In this document: piece by piece, positions 47,385-56,315 of the stretch
Numbering within the stretch: the first letter of the stretch is position 1
How the letters are laid out: each line of letters begins with the position of its first letter
DNA from: Pseudomonadota bacterium
GTDB taxonomy: Bacteria > Desulfobacterota > Binatia > Binatales > Binataceae
Length of the DNA: 64,000 bases
NCBI GenBank assembly: GCA_021324885.1
Contig: JAJPIF010000004.1
Coordinates: 124,001-188,000, forward strand
Reading direction: 5' to 3'
The notes under the pieces: model-generated
Told to the model about the DNA's origin: nothing
The model's database searches: none
Seen by the model: only the letters and a program-made list of their open reading frames with translations
Made by a program: the position numbers and the translations under genes

Positions 47385-47708
47385 TCAGCCCTTGGCTGCC
47401 GGAACCCGGCAGCGACGCAGGAAGGCCTCCACGTCGCCGTGGCGAAAACGCTTGACCCGGCCGATCGAATAGCAAGGTAGCTCGCCCCGGTGAACCATTC
47501 GGTAGATGGTCATTTCGGTGAGCTGAAGCAGTCTCGCCAACTGTGCCACCGTGTAAAATTCAGGGTTTTGAGCCTCTTTCGCATTCTTTTTGGAAGTTAC
47601 TGCCACCGAAGTTAATTTACGCAACGCCTGAACCTCCGCTGAGAGCTTGAGCCGTGTTGGCACCTCCAGAGTATCAGCCGGGCCAGCCAATTCCGAGAAC
47701 CCTGACAC
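47385..47708 (-). CDS. Excisionase/MerR-type helix-turn-helix DNA-binding protein
   Basis: A 107-residue protein. Residues about 52-100 form a winged helix of the excisionase/HTH_17 type: FYTVAQLARLLQLTEMTIYR, then RGELPCYSIGRVKRFRHGDV. The first 50 residues are low in similarity and the real start may be nearer the HTH. Such proteins are either phage excisionases or small repressors. With no integrase near, a chromosomal regulator is more likely. It converges with CoA-transferase copy 3 and precedes the men operon end by about 280 bases, a stretch where I see no gene. Confidence 0.82.
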   Translation of the reverse strand: MSGFSELAGPADTLEVPTRLKLSAEVQALRKLTSVAVTSKKNAKEAQNPEFYTVAQLARLLQLTEMTIYRMVHRGELPCYSIGRVKRFRHGDVEAFLRRCRVPAAKG

Positions 47709-47985
47709 CTGAACATCTCAAGTCAGAGGACGAAATTGGGTCACCGGTATATAGAACAATAGACCAGCAACCCAGAGCAATCAATCGCCAACCCAATTTA
47801 GAAGATGCCAATGTTTTGTCAAGTTAGCACGTATCAGCGGCTTGGGGTTACATAACTGGCCCAAGGCAGGCTCGATTCCTATGGAACCGTCGCTGCAGCG
47901 GAGGCGTCCAAGCTTCATCTATTGACATCGCAGCATGATCGTAAACGCGACCGCGCCGCACCGTCAAATCGCGCGCGCTATGGAG

Positions 47986-48726
47986 TTAAAGCTGGGGCTT
48001 GGCCGCGGTGTGGATCGCCACGGTGCCTGCACCCACTCGCCTGTAAGTCGCGTTGGTGAATCCGGCCGTGCGCATCATTGCGCACAAGCGCGGCGCGTCA
48101 GGGTAGTTTTGCAGAGAATCAGGCAGATAGGTGTACGCATCGAAGTCGCCGCTCACCAGACCGCCGAGTATCGGTACGGCCAGCCTGAACCATGGCCATA
48201 ACAGGGGGCGCAAAGCCAATGGCGGATGGGTCAGATCGAGGCAAGCCAGCCGCCCTCCGGGCTTCAATACGCGGTGGAATTCCCGCAAAGCCCCGTTGAG
48301 ATCGGCTAGATTGCGCAGCAGGAATCCGTTCACGAGGCAGTCGAAAGTGTCCGCGCGAAATGGCAGTTGCTGGGCGTCGGCGGCGAGCAACGCGATCTTG
48401 CCGCCGTCACTAACGTGGCTGGTCTTGCCGGCCGCCGCCTTAAGCATCTCGGGACAAAAATCCGCGCCGGCCACGAATCGGCATCCCTGGCGCACCAGCT
48501 CGATCGCCAGATCGCCCGTTCCGGTCGCGAGGTCCAATGCCACGCCATCGCGCGGCTGCGCCAATTCGGCCGTCAGGCGGCGCCAGCCCCGATCCAGCCC
48601 CATCGTCATCAGGCGGTTGATCAGGTCGTAACGCGGAACAATCCGCGCGAACATCGACCGCACGTAGGCCGCCTTGGCCGCCTGCGCGTCAGGCCCGCTC
48701 CAGGTATGGGGCTGCTTTGGCTTCAT
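47986..48726 (-). CDS. menG: Demethylmenaquinone methyltransferase
   Basis: Methylates demethylmenaquinone to menaquinone, the last step of the pathway. The 246 residues show VRSMFARIVPRYDLINRLMT, SAM motif I DLATGTGDLAIEL, and EFHRVLKPGGRLACLDLTHP, the UbiE/MenG pattern. A start at 48726 overlaps the end of menC by 38 bases; an internal Met at 48654 would avoid this but lose the pre-motif residues. It closes the seven-gene menaquinone operon. A UbiE role in ubiquinone synthesis is possible, but the men context settles the call. Confidence 0.94.
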   Translation of the reverse strand: MKPKQPHTWSGPDAQAAKAAYVRSMFARIVPRYDLINRLMTMGLDRGWRRLTAELAQPRDGVALDLATGTGDLAIELVRQGCRFVAGADFCPEMLKAAAGKTSHVSDGGKIALLAADAQQLPFRADTFDCLVNGFLLRNLADLNGALREFHRVLKPGGRLACLDLTHPPLALRPLLWPWFRLAVPILGGLVSGDFDAYTYLPDSLQNYPDAPRLCAMMRTAGFTNATYRRVGAGTVAIHTAAKPQL

Positions 48727-49783
48727 CGATCTCCACGCCCAGACCGGGCTTGCGCGGACAAATCATATATCCGCGCAGCGGTGGCGGCGTTGATGATGTC
48801 AGGTCGCATTCGAGCAGTTCGGCGGTGGCCAGACCGCAGGCCAGCTTACCGCAAACACGCGCGGCGAGATGGAGTGCGGCGGCGATGCCGACACCGCTGT
48901 CGATCGTGGTCGTAACAATGACCGGTAAGCCCTTGCGCTCGGCGATTTCCAATATATCCAGCGCCGGGCGTAAACCGCCGACGATCATTGGCTTGAGCAC
49001 CAGCACATCCGCGGCGCCCATATCGATCACGGCCTGGGCGCTGGCCAGATTTACGATTACTTCGTCGGCGGCAATCGGCGTGTTCACTGCGCGGCGCACC
49101 GCAGCTAGGCCCTCAAGCTCGTTGGCGGGAACCGGCTGTTCGACCAGTTCCAAGCCGAAGCGCTCCAGAGCTTTGATGGCGGCGACCGCTTGATCCGAAT
49201 CCCACGCCTGATTCGCGTCGATGCGCAGCCCGACGTCCGGACCGATAGCATCGCGCACGGCGCCAACCAAATCACATTCGGCTACAATGCCACCCATCAT
49301 GCCAGCCTTGAGTTTGACGCAGCGAAAGCCCTGCTCAACTGCGCGGCGCGCCAATATTGACGCCGCTGCGGGCTGATTCGCGGAAATAGTCGCATTGACC
49401 GGAACCGGTTGCAGGTCAAGCGCGCCGAGCATGGCGGCAATGGGCAACCCGGCTAGTTTGCCTTGCAGATCGCAAGCGGCAACATCCAGACCGCAGCGAA
49501 TCGCAGCGACAACTTCAGGTTGGCCGCACAGTCCATCAGCCAGTCGTGGTATCTCGTCAACCTCGCCGCCCACGATGCGCGCGTCCAACAACGTTAAATG
49601 CCTCTCTATAACCTGGATGCTCCCGACATGCATCGGCGCAATCTCGCCCAATCCGTATACTCCGTCTTCGCCGTCCAGGCGCAGGATTAGGCCATCGCGG
49701 AAGGTTTGTACTCCCCTGCTGGTTACGAACGTCCGGCGAAACGGGATTCGATATCTGCGCCAGCTCAGACGGCGGATTTTCAC
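48689..49783 (-). CDS. menC: o-Succinylbenzoate synthase
   Basis: Dehydrates SHCHC to o-succinylbenzoate. An enolase-superfamily enzyme of 364 residues with the catalytic Lys pair in CVKLKAG, metal ligands in RIDANQAW (Asp), LVEQPVP (Glu) and AADEVI (Asp), and the second base Lys in LVLKPMIVGG. Upstream residues in the open frame are not conserved. The GTG at 49783 overlaps the menA stop (GTGA) and fits the family's N terminus, VKIRRLSWRRYRIPF. Confidence 0.95.
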   Translation of the reverse strand: MKIRRLSWRRYRIPFRRTFVTSRGVQTFRDGLILRLDGEDGVYGLGEIAPMHVGSIQVIERHLTLLDARIVGGEVDEIPRLADGLCGQPEVVAAIRCGLDVAACDLQGKLAGLPIAAMLGALDLQPVPVNATISANQPAAASILARRAVEQGFRCVKLKAGMMGGIVAECDLVGAVRDAIGPDVGLRIDANQAWDSDQAVAAIKALERFGLELVEQPVPANELEGLAAVRRAVNTPIAADEVIVNLASAQAVIDMGAADVLVLKPMIVGGLRPALDILEIAERKGLPVIVTTTIDSGVGIAAALHLAARVCGKLACGLATAELLECDLTSSTPPPLRGYMICPRKPGLGVEIDEAKAAPYLERA

Positions 49784-50688
49784 AACACAAAACTCGCGGC
49801 GAGCAGGACGCCAAAGAACAGATGGAGCGCGGCGGTTTGGCGCAGCGCCAGGTTCAGCGGCGCGCCGTCGTTCTGCCATACATAGCGGACCAGCCGCAAT
49901 CCCAGCGGAAGCGTCAGCCACGGCAGCATCGCCCAAAGCGAAGTGGCGCCGGCAAGCCATAGCGCCGGCGCGATCAGATATGCGCCGAGCACCAGGACAG
50001 AATACTGCCAGCGGGTTGCAGCCGAGCCGAAACGAACCGCCAGCGTGCGTTTGCCGGCCCGGCGATCGGTGTTTACGTCGCGCAGGTTGTTGACCACCAG
50101 GATCGCCGTGACCAGCATCGCGACCGGCATCGACGCCATTATCGCGGCGTTATTAACCATACCCGCCTGCAGATAGAAGGTTCCAACCACCGCGACCACG
50201 CCGAAAAAGATGAAGACGAACAAATCGCCCAGGCCATGATACCCCAGCGGCCACGGACCGCCGGTGTATGCGATACCTGAAGCGACTGCGGCCAGCCCGA
50301 TCGCGACGATTGGCCATCCGCCAACCATCACCAGGTAAAAACCCAACCCGATGGCGGCAGCGAAAGTGATTGCGCTAGCCCAGGCCACCTGCCTTGGCGA
50401 GATCAGTCCCGACTGCACCACGCGCACCGGCCCCAGCCGCTCGCCGGTATCGGCGCCCTTTTGGAAGTCGAACAGGTCATTGGTGAGATTGGTGCCGATC
50501 TGAATGAGCAGCGCGGCGCACAAGGTTACCACAAAGACGGCTGGACTGACGCGATAATTCCGCATCGCAATCGCGGTCCCGACCAGCACCGGCACGACCG
50601 CGGCGCTAAGCGTCGGCACGCGAATCGCCAGCATCCACGCCCGCACCCCAGGTGTCCCAGCCGTGTGAATTTCAGCATCAACAGGCAT
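49780..50688 (-). CDS. menA: 1,4-Dihydroxy-2-naphthoate polyprenyltransferase
   Basis: Attaches the isoprenoid tail to DHNA in the membrane, giving demethylmenaquinone. A 302-residue UbiA-fold protein with eight or nine membrane helices. The first Asp-rich motif is NLTNDLFDFQKGAD, and NNLRDVNTDRRAGKRTLAVR holds the second. Its stop overlaps the menC GTG. The gap to menB upstream is 117 bases. Confidence 0.95.
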   Translation of the reverse strand: MPVDAEIHTAGTPGVRAWMLAIRVPTLSAAVVPVLVGTAIAMRNYRVSPAVFVVTLCAALLIQIGTNLTNDLFDFQKGADTGERLGPVRVVQSGLISPRQVAWASAITFAAAIGLGFYLVMVGGWPIVAIGLAAVASGIAYTGGPWPLGYHGLGDLFVFIFFGVVAVVGTFYLQAGMVNNAAIMASMPVAMLVTAILVVNNLRDVNTDRRAGKRTLAVRFGSAATRWQYSVLVLGAYLIAPALWLAGATSLWAMLPWLTLPLGLRLVRYVWQNDGAPLNLALRQTAALHLFFGVLLAASFVL

Positions 50689-50805
50689 CGTCGTCAGAAC
50701 CTTGGAAAACCCGCATTTCGTATCCGCGGTTCAAGTCGGACGCGTACGCGTTTTATCGTACAGCCGTCGTAGGGCAACCTCTCCCCTCGTCGACGAACCG
50801 CCCGT

Positions 50806-51630
50806 TTACGGGAAGCGTTTGAACTTCGAAAAGTTGGGGCGGCGCTTGTGCAGGAAGGCGTCGCGGCCCTCTTTGGCCTCGTCGGTCAGGTAGTATAGCA
50901 GCGTGGCGTCGCCGGCCAGTTGTTGGATTCCGGCGAGCCCGTCGGTGTCGGCATTGAACGACGCCTTGAGAAAGCGGATTGCAGTGGGGCTTTTTTCCAG
51001 GATTTCGCGCGCCCACTGTACGGCTTCGTCTTCGAGCCGATCCAGCGGCACGACCGTGTTAACCAGTCCCATATCGAGCGCCTGTTGCGCGTTATACTGA
51101 CGGCACAGGTACCAGATCTCACGCGCCTTTTTGTGGCCGACCACCCGCGCCATGTAGGTCGCGCCATACCCGCCGTCAAAACTGCCGACCTTGGGGCCGG
51201 TCTGGCCGAAGATCGCGTTGTCGGCAGCGATTGTCAGGTCGCACAGCAGATGGAGCACGTGGCCGCCACCGATCGCATAACCGGCTACGACCGCGATTAC
51301 CACTTTGGGCAGCAGGCGGATCTGACGCTGCAATTCCAGGACATTGAGGCGCGCGACGCCTTGCTCATCGATATAGCCGCCGTCCCCGCGCACGCTTTGA
51401 TCGCCGCCGGAGCAGAAAGCCTGAGTTCCGGCGCCGGTCAGCAGCACGACCCCGATACTCTGGTCTTCGCGGGCCAGCGCAAACGCGCTCTGCATCTCGG
51501 AGACCGTCAGCGGCGTGAAGGCGTTGCGACGGCGCGGACGGTTGATAGTTATTTTGGCGATACCTTCGCCCTCCGCGCGTTCGTACAGGATTTCCTCATA
51601 ATCACGAATCTTGATCCATTTAACCGCCAT
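50806..51630 (-). CDS. menB: 1,4-Dihydroxy-2-naphthoyl-CoA synthase
   Basis: Closes the second ring of the naphthoquinone. The crotonase-fold protein of 274 residues carries the MenB-specific [14 protein letters not shown] and [18 protein letters not shown], plus [20 protein letters not shown] for the oxyanion hole. The upstream frame is unrelated; the ATG at 51630 has GGAG close by. It starts 17 bases after the menH stop. It needs o-succinylbenzoyl-CoA, but no menE ligase is in the operon. Confidence 0.97.
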   Translation of the reverse strand: MAVKWIKIRDYEEILYERAEGEGIAKITINRPRRRNAFTPLTVSEMQSAFALAREDQSIGVVLLTGAGTQAFCSGGDQSVRGDGGYIDEQGVARLNVLELQRQIRLLPKVVIAVVAGYAIGGGHVLHLLCDLTIAADNAIFGQTGPKVGSFDGGYGATYMARVVGHKKAREIWYLCRQYNAQQALDMGLVNTVVPLDRLEDEAVQWAREILEKSPTAIRFLKASFNADTDGLAGIQQLAGDATLLYYLTDEAKEGRDAFLHKRRPNFSKFKRFP

Positions 51631-51647
51631 TTGCTTACTCCAGCTTC

Positions 51648-52466
51648 TTAGGGCCATACGGCTCCCGTAAAGTCGAACACCAGCCGCAGAAATTGTTCGG
51701 GTTGCTCGAGGTGAACTGCATGACCAGAGTCGGCCACCAATTCCAAACGGGAACCGGCTATTATCGAGGCCATCCGCGTCGCGATATCGACGAACTTGGA
51801 GTCCAGTTCCCCGGCAATGATCAGGCTTGGGATGCTTAGCGCGGCCATCCGCTCCCACATCGATGGTTGCACGCCAGCGCCAATCCCGCGCAAGCTGTTA
51901 GCCAAACCTTTCGCATGATTTGCCAGGCGCTCTTTGCGCAGGCGCGAGCGTGCCGCGGGCGGCAACCGCGACTGGCTTGCGAATAGCGGCATCCGCTCCC
52001 ACCGCGCGACAAACCGCTGTACGCCCTCGCACTCGATAAAATCCGCCAACTCGTTGTCGCTGGCGATTCGCGCCTCGCGCTCCGCTTCGGTGGCCAATCC
52101 CGGCGAAGCGCTTTCAAGTATAACTGACGCAAAGCGCTCAGGATGCCGGCACGCCGCCGCCAGCGCGATTCGCCCACCCATCGAGTAGCCCAGCAGATGA
52201 GTTTTAGGCACGCCCATCACGGTCAAAATCGCGGCCAGATCGTCGATGCAGGCTTCCATCCGATAACGCGACGGATCAGGCGGAGCGTCGCTCCATCCGT
52301 GGCCCAGCAGGTCAGGCATAATCAGCTCGAATTGGGGCGCCAGCGCCGGCTGAAGTTCGCTCCATGAATCGGCGCACCCGGTAAAGCCGTGCAGCAGCAT
52401 CAGAGGCGGGCCGGATCCGGCCACGGTCACATTGTATTTGACATCGCCTAAATCAATCAGGGCCAT
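51648..52466 (-). CDS. menH: 2-Succinyl-6-hydroxy-2,4-cyclohexadiene-1-carboxylate synthase
   Basis: Eliminates pyruvate from SEPHCHC to make SHCHC. A 272-residue alpha/beta hydrolase with [12 protein letters not shown], the Ser nucleophile in [10 protein letters not shown], the Asp in AGELDSKF and the His in [14 protein letters not shown], all as in MenH. General hydrolases look alike, but its place between menD and menB makes the call secure. The ATG at 52466 is 17 bases after menD's stop. Confidence 0.93.
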   Translation of the reverse strand: MALIDLGDVKYNVTVAGSGPPLMLLHGFTGCADSWSELQPALAPQFELIMPDLLGHGWSDAPPDPSRYRMEACIDDLAAILTVMGVPKTHLLGYSMGGRIALAAACRHPERFASVILESASPGLATEAEREARIASDNELADFIECEGVQRFVARWERMPLFASQSRLPPAARSRLRKERLANHAKGLANSLRGIGAGVQPSMWERMAALSIPSLIIAGELDSKFVDIATRMASIIAGSRLELVADSGHAVHLEQPEQFLRLVFDFTGAVWP

Positions 52467-52483
52467 AACGTTGCGCGGCGCAT

Positions 52484-54250
52484 TCAAATGGCGGTGCGGA
52501 CCGCTGATTCGACCGCGGCCCAGACCTTGTGATGGAGCCGTACGTTGGCGGCCCTTTCGGTTTGCAGCTCGACGATGTTCACGCCGGATGCTTCCAGCCC
52601 GCGGGCCACGGCATCGCGGAATTCCTCCCATGACGCGGCGCGGGTAAAGGCCGCGTCGTATGCAGCCGCGATACGGCTGAAGTCCAGGCCGTGCGGGGTG
52701 CCGAAGAGCTCTTCGAAATAATGGGGATGCTCGGCCTGCGGCAAAAAGGAGAAAATTCCCCCGCCGTTGTTGTTGAGCAAGACAATCGTGGCTTTCAACT
52801 GATGAAGTTTGGCCGCCAGCAGGCCATTTGAATCGTGGTAAAAGGACACATCACCGATTGCCAGCAGGGTTGGTCCGGCGGCTGCCGCCGCAGCGCCCAG
52901 CGCGCTTGAGACCACCCCGTCGATACCGTTGGCGCCGCGGTTCGACATGAAGCGGAGCGCATCATGGCGGCCGGGGAAAAACGTGTCGAGGTCGCGCACC
53001 GGCATGCTGTTGCCCGCATACAAAACCGCGCCGGAGGGCAGCAGCGCGGCTAATTCCGCGAACACCCTCCCTTCGAAGGGGACCGGTAAAGCTTGGAGCT
53101 GACGCGTGATTGCGGCGCGCGTCAGGCCAGCGAGCCTGAGCCATTCCTGGCTCCATCGTTGCGCGCTTGCGGGCGCCTTGTGTTCTGCCAGCGCAGTTAC
53201 GAGAGCGCGGCACAACGATCGGGGATCGCTATGGACCACGCGCGAGACGATCAAACCGGTGTCGTTCCAGCCGGCGGTGTCGATCAAAATCTGACGGCAT
53301 CCATCATTCTGGCTTTCGAGATAACGAATCAGCGGCTTGGACGTGGGAAGAGGGCCCAGGCGCAGGACCAGTTCCGGCACGTAGCGCTGGACCACGCCCC
53401 CGACGCGCAGGAAGGCGTCGTAGGAATCAATGACCATCCGGCGGTCATGCGGTCCGCAGCGCACTTGTGACAACGGATCGGCCAGGATCGGAAAGTTGAG
53501 GCGCCAAGCTAACTCCGCCACTTCATGCGCATAGTCCACTCCGTCGTTTGGACCGCACACGATCAGTCCGCGGGAGCAGCCGCGAATTTCATCGGCTAAT
53601 GCGGCCACGGCGTGATCCGACGGCGCCGCCGCCGAATTGTCTATGATGATGTGCGGAGACCGGCCCGCCGGCTCCGGGGGTAGCCCATTCTGGTCGCCCT
53701 CCGGCGCCATGAAAGGCTCGCGAAACGGAAAATTCAGATGCACCGGTCCGGCCGGCGCCGAGGCGGACTCCGCCAGGGCGCGGCAGGCAATGGTGCGCGC
53801 ATATCGCAGCGCCGGCGCGCTGGCCTCGGGCAATGCCATTTCGACGAACCATTTGGCGTGGGCGCCGTACAGTTTAATCTGATCGATAGTTTGGGGGGCG
53901 CCGCTGTCGCGCAGTTCGTGCGGGCGGTCGGCAGTCATGATCAGCAGCGGCACCCGCGCGTAATGCGCTTCGATCACCGCCGGAAAAAAATTTGCGGCCG
54001 CGCTGCCCGACGTACACAGTAGCGCCACCGGACGCTGCGCATATTTAGCCATTCCCAGCGCGAAGAAAGATGCCGAGCGCTCATCCAGATGCATCCAGAG
54101 CTTGATTGCCGGATGTGCTGCCAGCGCAATCGCCAGCGGGGTGGAGCGGGAGCCCGGACATGCGCACGCATCGCGCAGTCCGGCACGGGCCAGTTCGTCA
54201 ACGAAAGCCGCCGCCCAACGCGCATTCGCGCCGCCGATATCCGCTTTCAC
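52484..54250 (-). CDS. menD: 2-Succinyl-5-enolpyruvyl-6-hydroxy-3-cyclohexene-1-carboxylate synthase
   Basis: A ThDP enzyme joining isochorismate and 2-oxoglutarate (first committed step). The 588 residues show ACPGSRSTPLAIAL, the ThDP-activating Glu in HLDERSASFFALG, LCTSGSAAANFFPAVIEAH, TADRPHELRDSGAPQTIDQ, and the diphosphate/metal segment IGDVSFYHDSNGL. The length is typical. It lies 102 bases downstream of menF. Confidence 0.97.
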   Translation of the reverse strand: MKADIGGANARWAAAFVDELARAGLRDACACPGSRSTPLAIALAAHPAIKLWMHLDERSASFFALGMAKYAQRPVALLCTSGSAAANFFPAVIEAHYARVPLLIMTADRPHELRDSGAPQTIDQIKLYGAHAKWFVEMALPEASAPALRYARTIACRALAESASAPAGPVHLNFPFREPFMAPEGDQNGLPPEPAGRSPHIIIDNSAAAPSDHAVAALADEIRGCSRGLIVCGPNDGVDYAHEVAELAWRLNFPILADPLSQVRCGPHDRRMVIDSYDAFLRVGGVVQRYVPELVLRLGPLPTSKPLIRYLESQNDGCRQILIDTAGWNDTGLIVSRVVHSDPRSLCRALVTALAEHKAPASAQRWSQEWLRLAGLTRAAITRQLQALPVPFEGRVFAELAALLPSGAVLYAGNSMPVRDLDTFFPGRHDALRFMSNRGANGIDGVVSSALGAAAAAAGPTLLAIGDVSFYHDSNGLLAAKLHQLKATIVLLNNNGGGIFSFLPQAEHPHYFEELFGTPHGLDFSRIAAAYDAAFTRAASWEEFRDAVARGLEASGVNIVELQTERAANVRLHHKVWAAVESAVRTAI

Positions 54251-54352
54251 CCTTCGCCTCGAGGATAGCTCAATGCGAACAATTCTCCGGACCTGAAAAT
54301 CAGGAGCAGACAGTTGCGTTTGCGCGCAATCCGAAACGCCGAAATCATCGAA

Positions 54353-55816
54353 CTACGCCGCTCCGAGCGCGGTCAGCATCGGGGTCAGTTTCATGCACGA
54401 CTCGGCGTACTCGCGCTCCGGATCGGAATCGGCGACAACGCCGCATCCCGCGAACAGCGTGGCTTGCGTACCGCAAAGCAGCGCCGCCCGAATCGCGACC
54501 GCAAATTCACCTTCCCCGCGATGGTCGACCCATCCGATAGTGCCCGCATACCATCCGCGATCCAAGCCTTCGTGTTCGCGGATGAATTTGAGCGCAAGTT
54601 CCCGGGGCTGGCCGCCGACCGAAGGCGTCGGATGCAGTTGTTCGACGATTTCCAGAATGTTGCGCCCGGGTATGAGGCGGGCCGAAAGCGGCGTGCACAG
54701 ATGCTGCACGTTGGAAAGCTTCAAAACCGAAGGAGCATCGGGAACCTTCAGCGCCGTACATGACGCCCTGAGGGTTTCGAGCAGAGCGCCGAGCACCAAA
54801 AAATGTTCCCGGCGCTCCTTGGGATCCGCAAGCAGGGCCTCGGTCATTTTGCGGTCGGCCTCATCGGTAGCACCGCGCGGATAAGACCCAGCCAGGCAGA
54901 TGGTGCTGACTTCGCCGTCGCGAATTCTGAGCAGACGCTCGGGAGTAGCGCCTAAAAAGCAGCGATCGCCATGCGCGATCGCGAAGCTCACGCAGGTCGG
55001 ATAGCCGGAAGCAAGGCGGCGAAGGGCAAGCGCTGGGTCGAATGGCCGGGCGCAGTCCAGCCTCAGGGCGCGGGCCAAAACGACCTTGCCGAGTTTCCCG
55101 CGCCGCACCGCGCGCGCCGCTGCCGCGACTTCGTTGCGCCATCCGCTGGCCGAACGAAGTTCCGTCAGCACCGGATTTGCCCCGGTACAATCCGCCGCCC
55201 CGAAGGCGGCCAGTTCCGTTTTCAACAGCGGCAGCAGGCGAAAAATCTCGGCGCTCTCCCGCTCGGCCGACGTATCCTGATTAAGTACGGCGTTAACCGT
55301 AAGCCATGCACGGCCATCCCTGGCGCCGACGCAAATCCGTGGCAGAACCATCCGCCCGTCCGGGTAACCGCGCCATGCTGTACTCTCATGGCGCGCGGTA
55401 TCGAAAGAAAAACCGCCCATCAGGATCGGCCCGCAATGATTGTCTGGAGAATCGACCAAGGCCGCCGAACAAAGCTCATTCCACAGCGCGGCGGCTTCGG
55501 AAAAGCGATGCGGTCCATAGGTTTCGATCACGCGCGCCGCGCCCAGCCCCAGCCGCGAAAAACCGGCATCCGGCTGTAACCACATAACACGGTCGCTGCA
55601 CAAGCCGCCACTTACGGCAAAGATTGCGACCTGATCCTCGAGCCGGATCGGGATGGTAAGGCTGGCAAGAATGGCGCGGCCCTGACGTTCAGACTCGCGC
55701 GCAGCCTGCCTCAGCAGCGTGCGCGCTCTTGCGTCAAGCGCTGTTTCCGAAAAATCGTCAGATATGCGATTGGAATCCAATGGGTGCGCGGTCAATCGAC
55801 GGGGGTTGTGCTCCAA
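54353..55816 (-). CDS. menF: Menaquinone-specific isochorismate synthase
   Basis: Converts chorismate to isochorismate. The 487 residues end in the chorismate-binding domain: GKVVLARALRLD with the catalytic Lys, LAGSYPRGATDEADRKM, LHPTPSVGGQPRE and the FAGCGVVADSDPEREYAESC tail with its metal-binding Glu. The position at the head of the men operon favours MenF over EntC or a salicylate synthase. The only start codon in frame is a TTG at 55816, inside an inverted repeat. The N terminus is therefore uncertain by a few residues. Confidence 0.94.
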   Translation of the reverse strand: MEHNPRRLTAHPLDSNRISDDFSETALDARARTLLRQAARESERQGRAILASLTIPIRLEDQVAIFAVSGGLCSDRVMWLQPDAGFSRLGLGAARVIETYGPHRFSEAAALWNELCSAALVDSPDNHCGPILMGGFSFDTARHESTAWRGYPDGRMVLPRICVGARDGRAWLTVNAVLNQDTSAERESAEIFRLLPLLKTELAAFGAADCTGANPVLTELRSASGWRNEVAAAARAVRRGKLGKVVLARALRLDCARPFDPALALRRLASGYPTCVSFAIAHGDRCFLGATPERLLRIRDGEVSTICLAGSYPRGATDEADRKMTEALLADPKERREHFLVLGALLETLRASCTALKVPDAPSVLKLSNVQHLCTPLSARLIPGRNILEIVEQLHPTPSVGGQPRELALKFIREHEGLDRGWYAGTIGWVDHRGEGEFAVAIRAALLCGTQATLFAGCGVVADSDPEREYAESCMKLTPMLTALGAA

Positions 55817-55833
55817 ACCTAAGGTTTGGGCAC
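55808..55833. promoter_or_regulatory. Inverted repeat across the menF start codon
   Basis: CCAAACC-TAA-GGTTTGG is a perfect 7-bp repeat. It is extended by GTGC/GCAC on the outside with one unpaired base. It covers the TTG start of menF, so it may be an operator or an mRNA hairpin that limits initiation. No protein is known to me for it. Confidence 0.5.
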
Positions 55834-55977
55834 ATACGGATCAAGCAGATAGGCGAACGGGCGAAAGATTAACACTGTTTTAATTCAATTTGGACGGCGG
55901 ACCGGGACAAGGAAACGATGATGGCACCGGGGTTGCTTGGTGGTTAGATTGAAATTGATGTTGGAAGGAGTTAACTC

Positions 55978-56151
55978 ATGCGTTCAACCGGAGTCGAGTT
56001 GCTGAAGTACCAGTTCTCCAAAGCCATCGATCAGACATTCGAACGATTTCTCGATTCGTGGACTGTGCCGGTAGAAAACGAGGCGGCAATCGGGCCGTTC
56101 ACCGAACACCAGGAACCGCCCAGAGAGCTCTCGGTCATTAGTTCAATCTAA
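55978..56151 (+). CDS. Small protein of 57 residues, unrecognised
   Basis: A short frame, ATG at 55978 to TAA at 56151, with GGAAGGAG about eight bases before the start and a clear terminator 77 bases after the stop. The product has an amphipathic helix-like N-terminal half (VELLKYQFSKAIDQTFERFL) and an acidic, Pro-containing second half. The combination of SD, full frame and terminator makes it a likely gene. It lies between the divergent men operon and the LLM gene on the other strand. No function is evident. Confidence 0.55.
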   Translation: MRSTGVELLKYQFSKAIDQTFERFLDSWTVPVENEAAIGPFTEHQEPPRELSVISSI

Positions 56152-56228
56152 AGCGGGTCGAACTTAATCTTGAACGCTTCGCCAATGGGAGTGTGCGGTA
56201 GTATCGGATAACCAGCTAAATCCATCGC

Positions 56229-56267
56229 TCCGGTAATGGCAAAGCAGTACGCCATTGCCGGATTTTT
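56229..56267 (+). terminator. Rho-independent terminator after the 57-residue gene
   Basis: A 12-bp stem with one G-U pair (56229-56240 with 56251-56262), a 10-base loop and five T at 56263-56267. It would end a plus-strand transcript; the only plus-strand candidate upstream is the small gene at 55978. Confidence 0.78.
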
Positions 56268-56315
56268 CCCTGTTTTCAAACAAAAACAAGCTTGGGTCCC
56301 ACGCGCGGGCGGTCT

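Noticed and set aside
47385-47708. Excisionase-like protein as a sign of a prophage or integrative element.
   Set aside because: No integrase, attachment repeats or phage genes nearby, and its surroundings are metabolic genes, so a chromosomal regulator is more likely.
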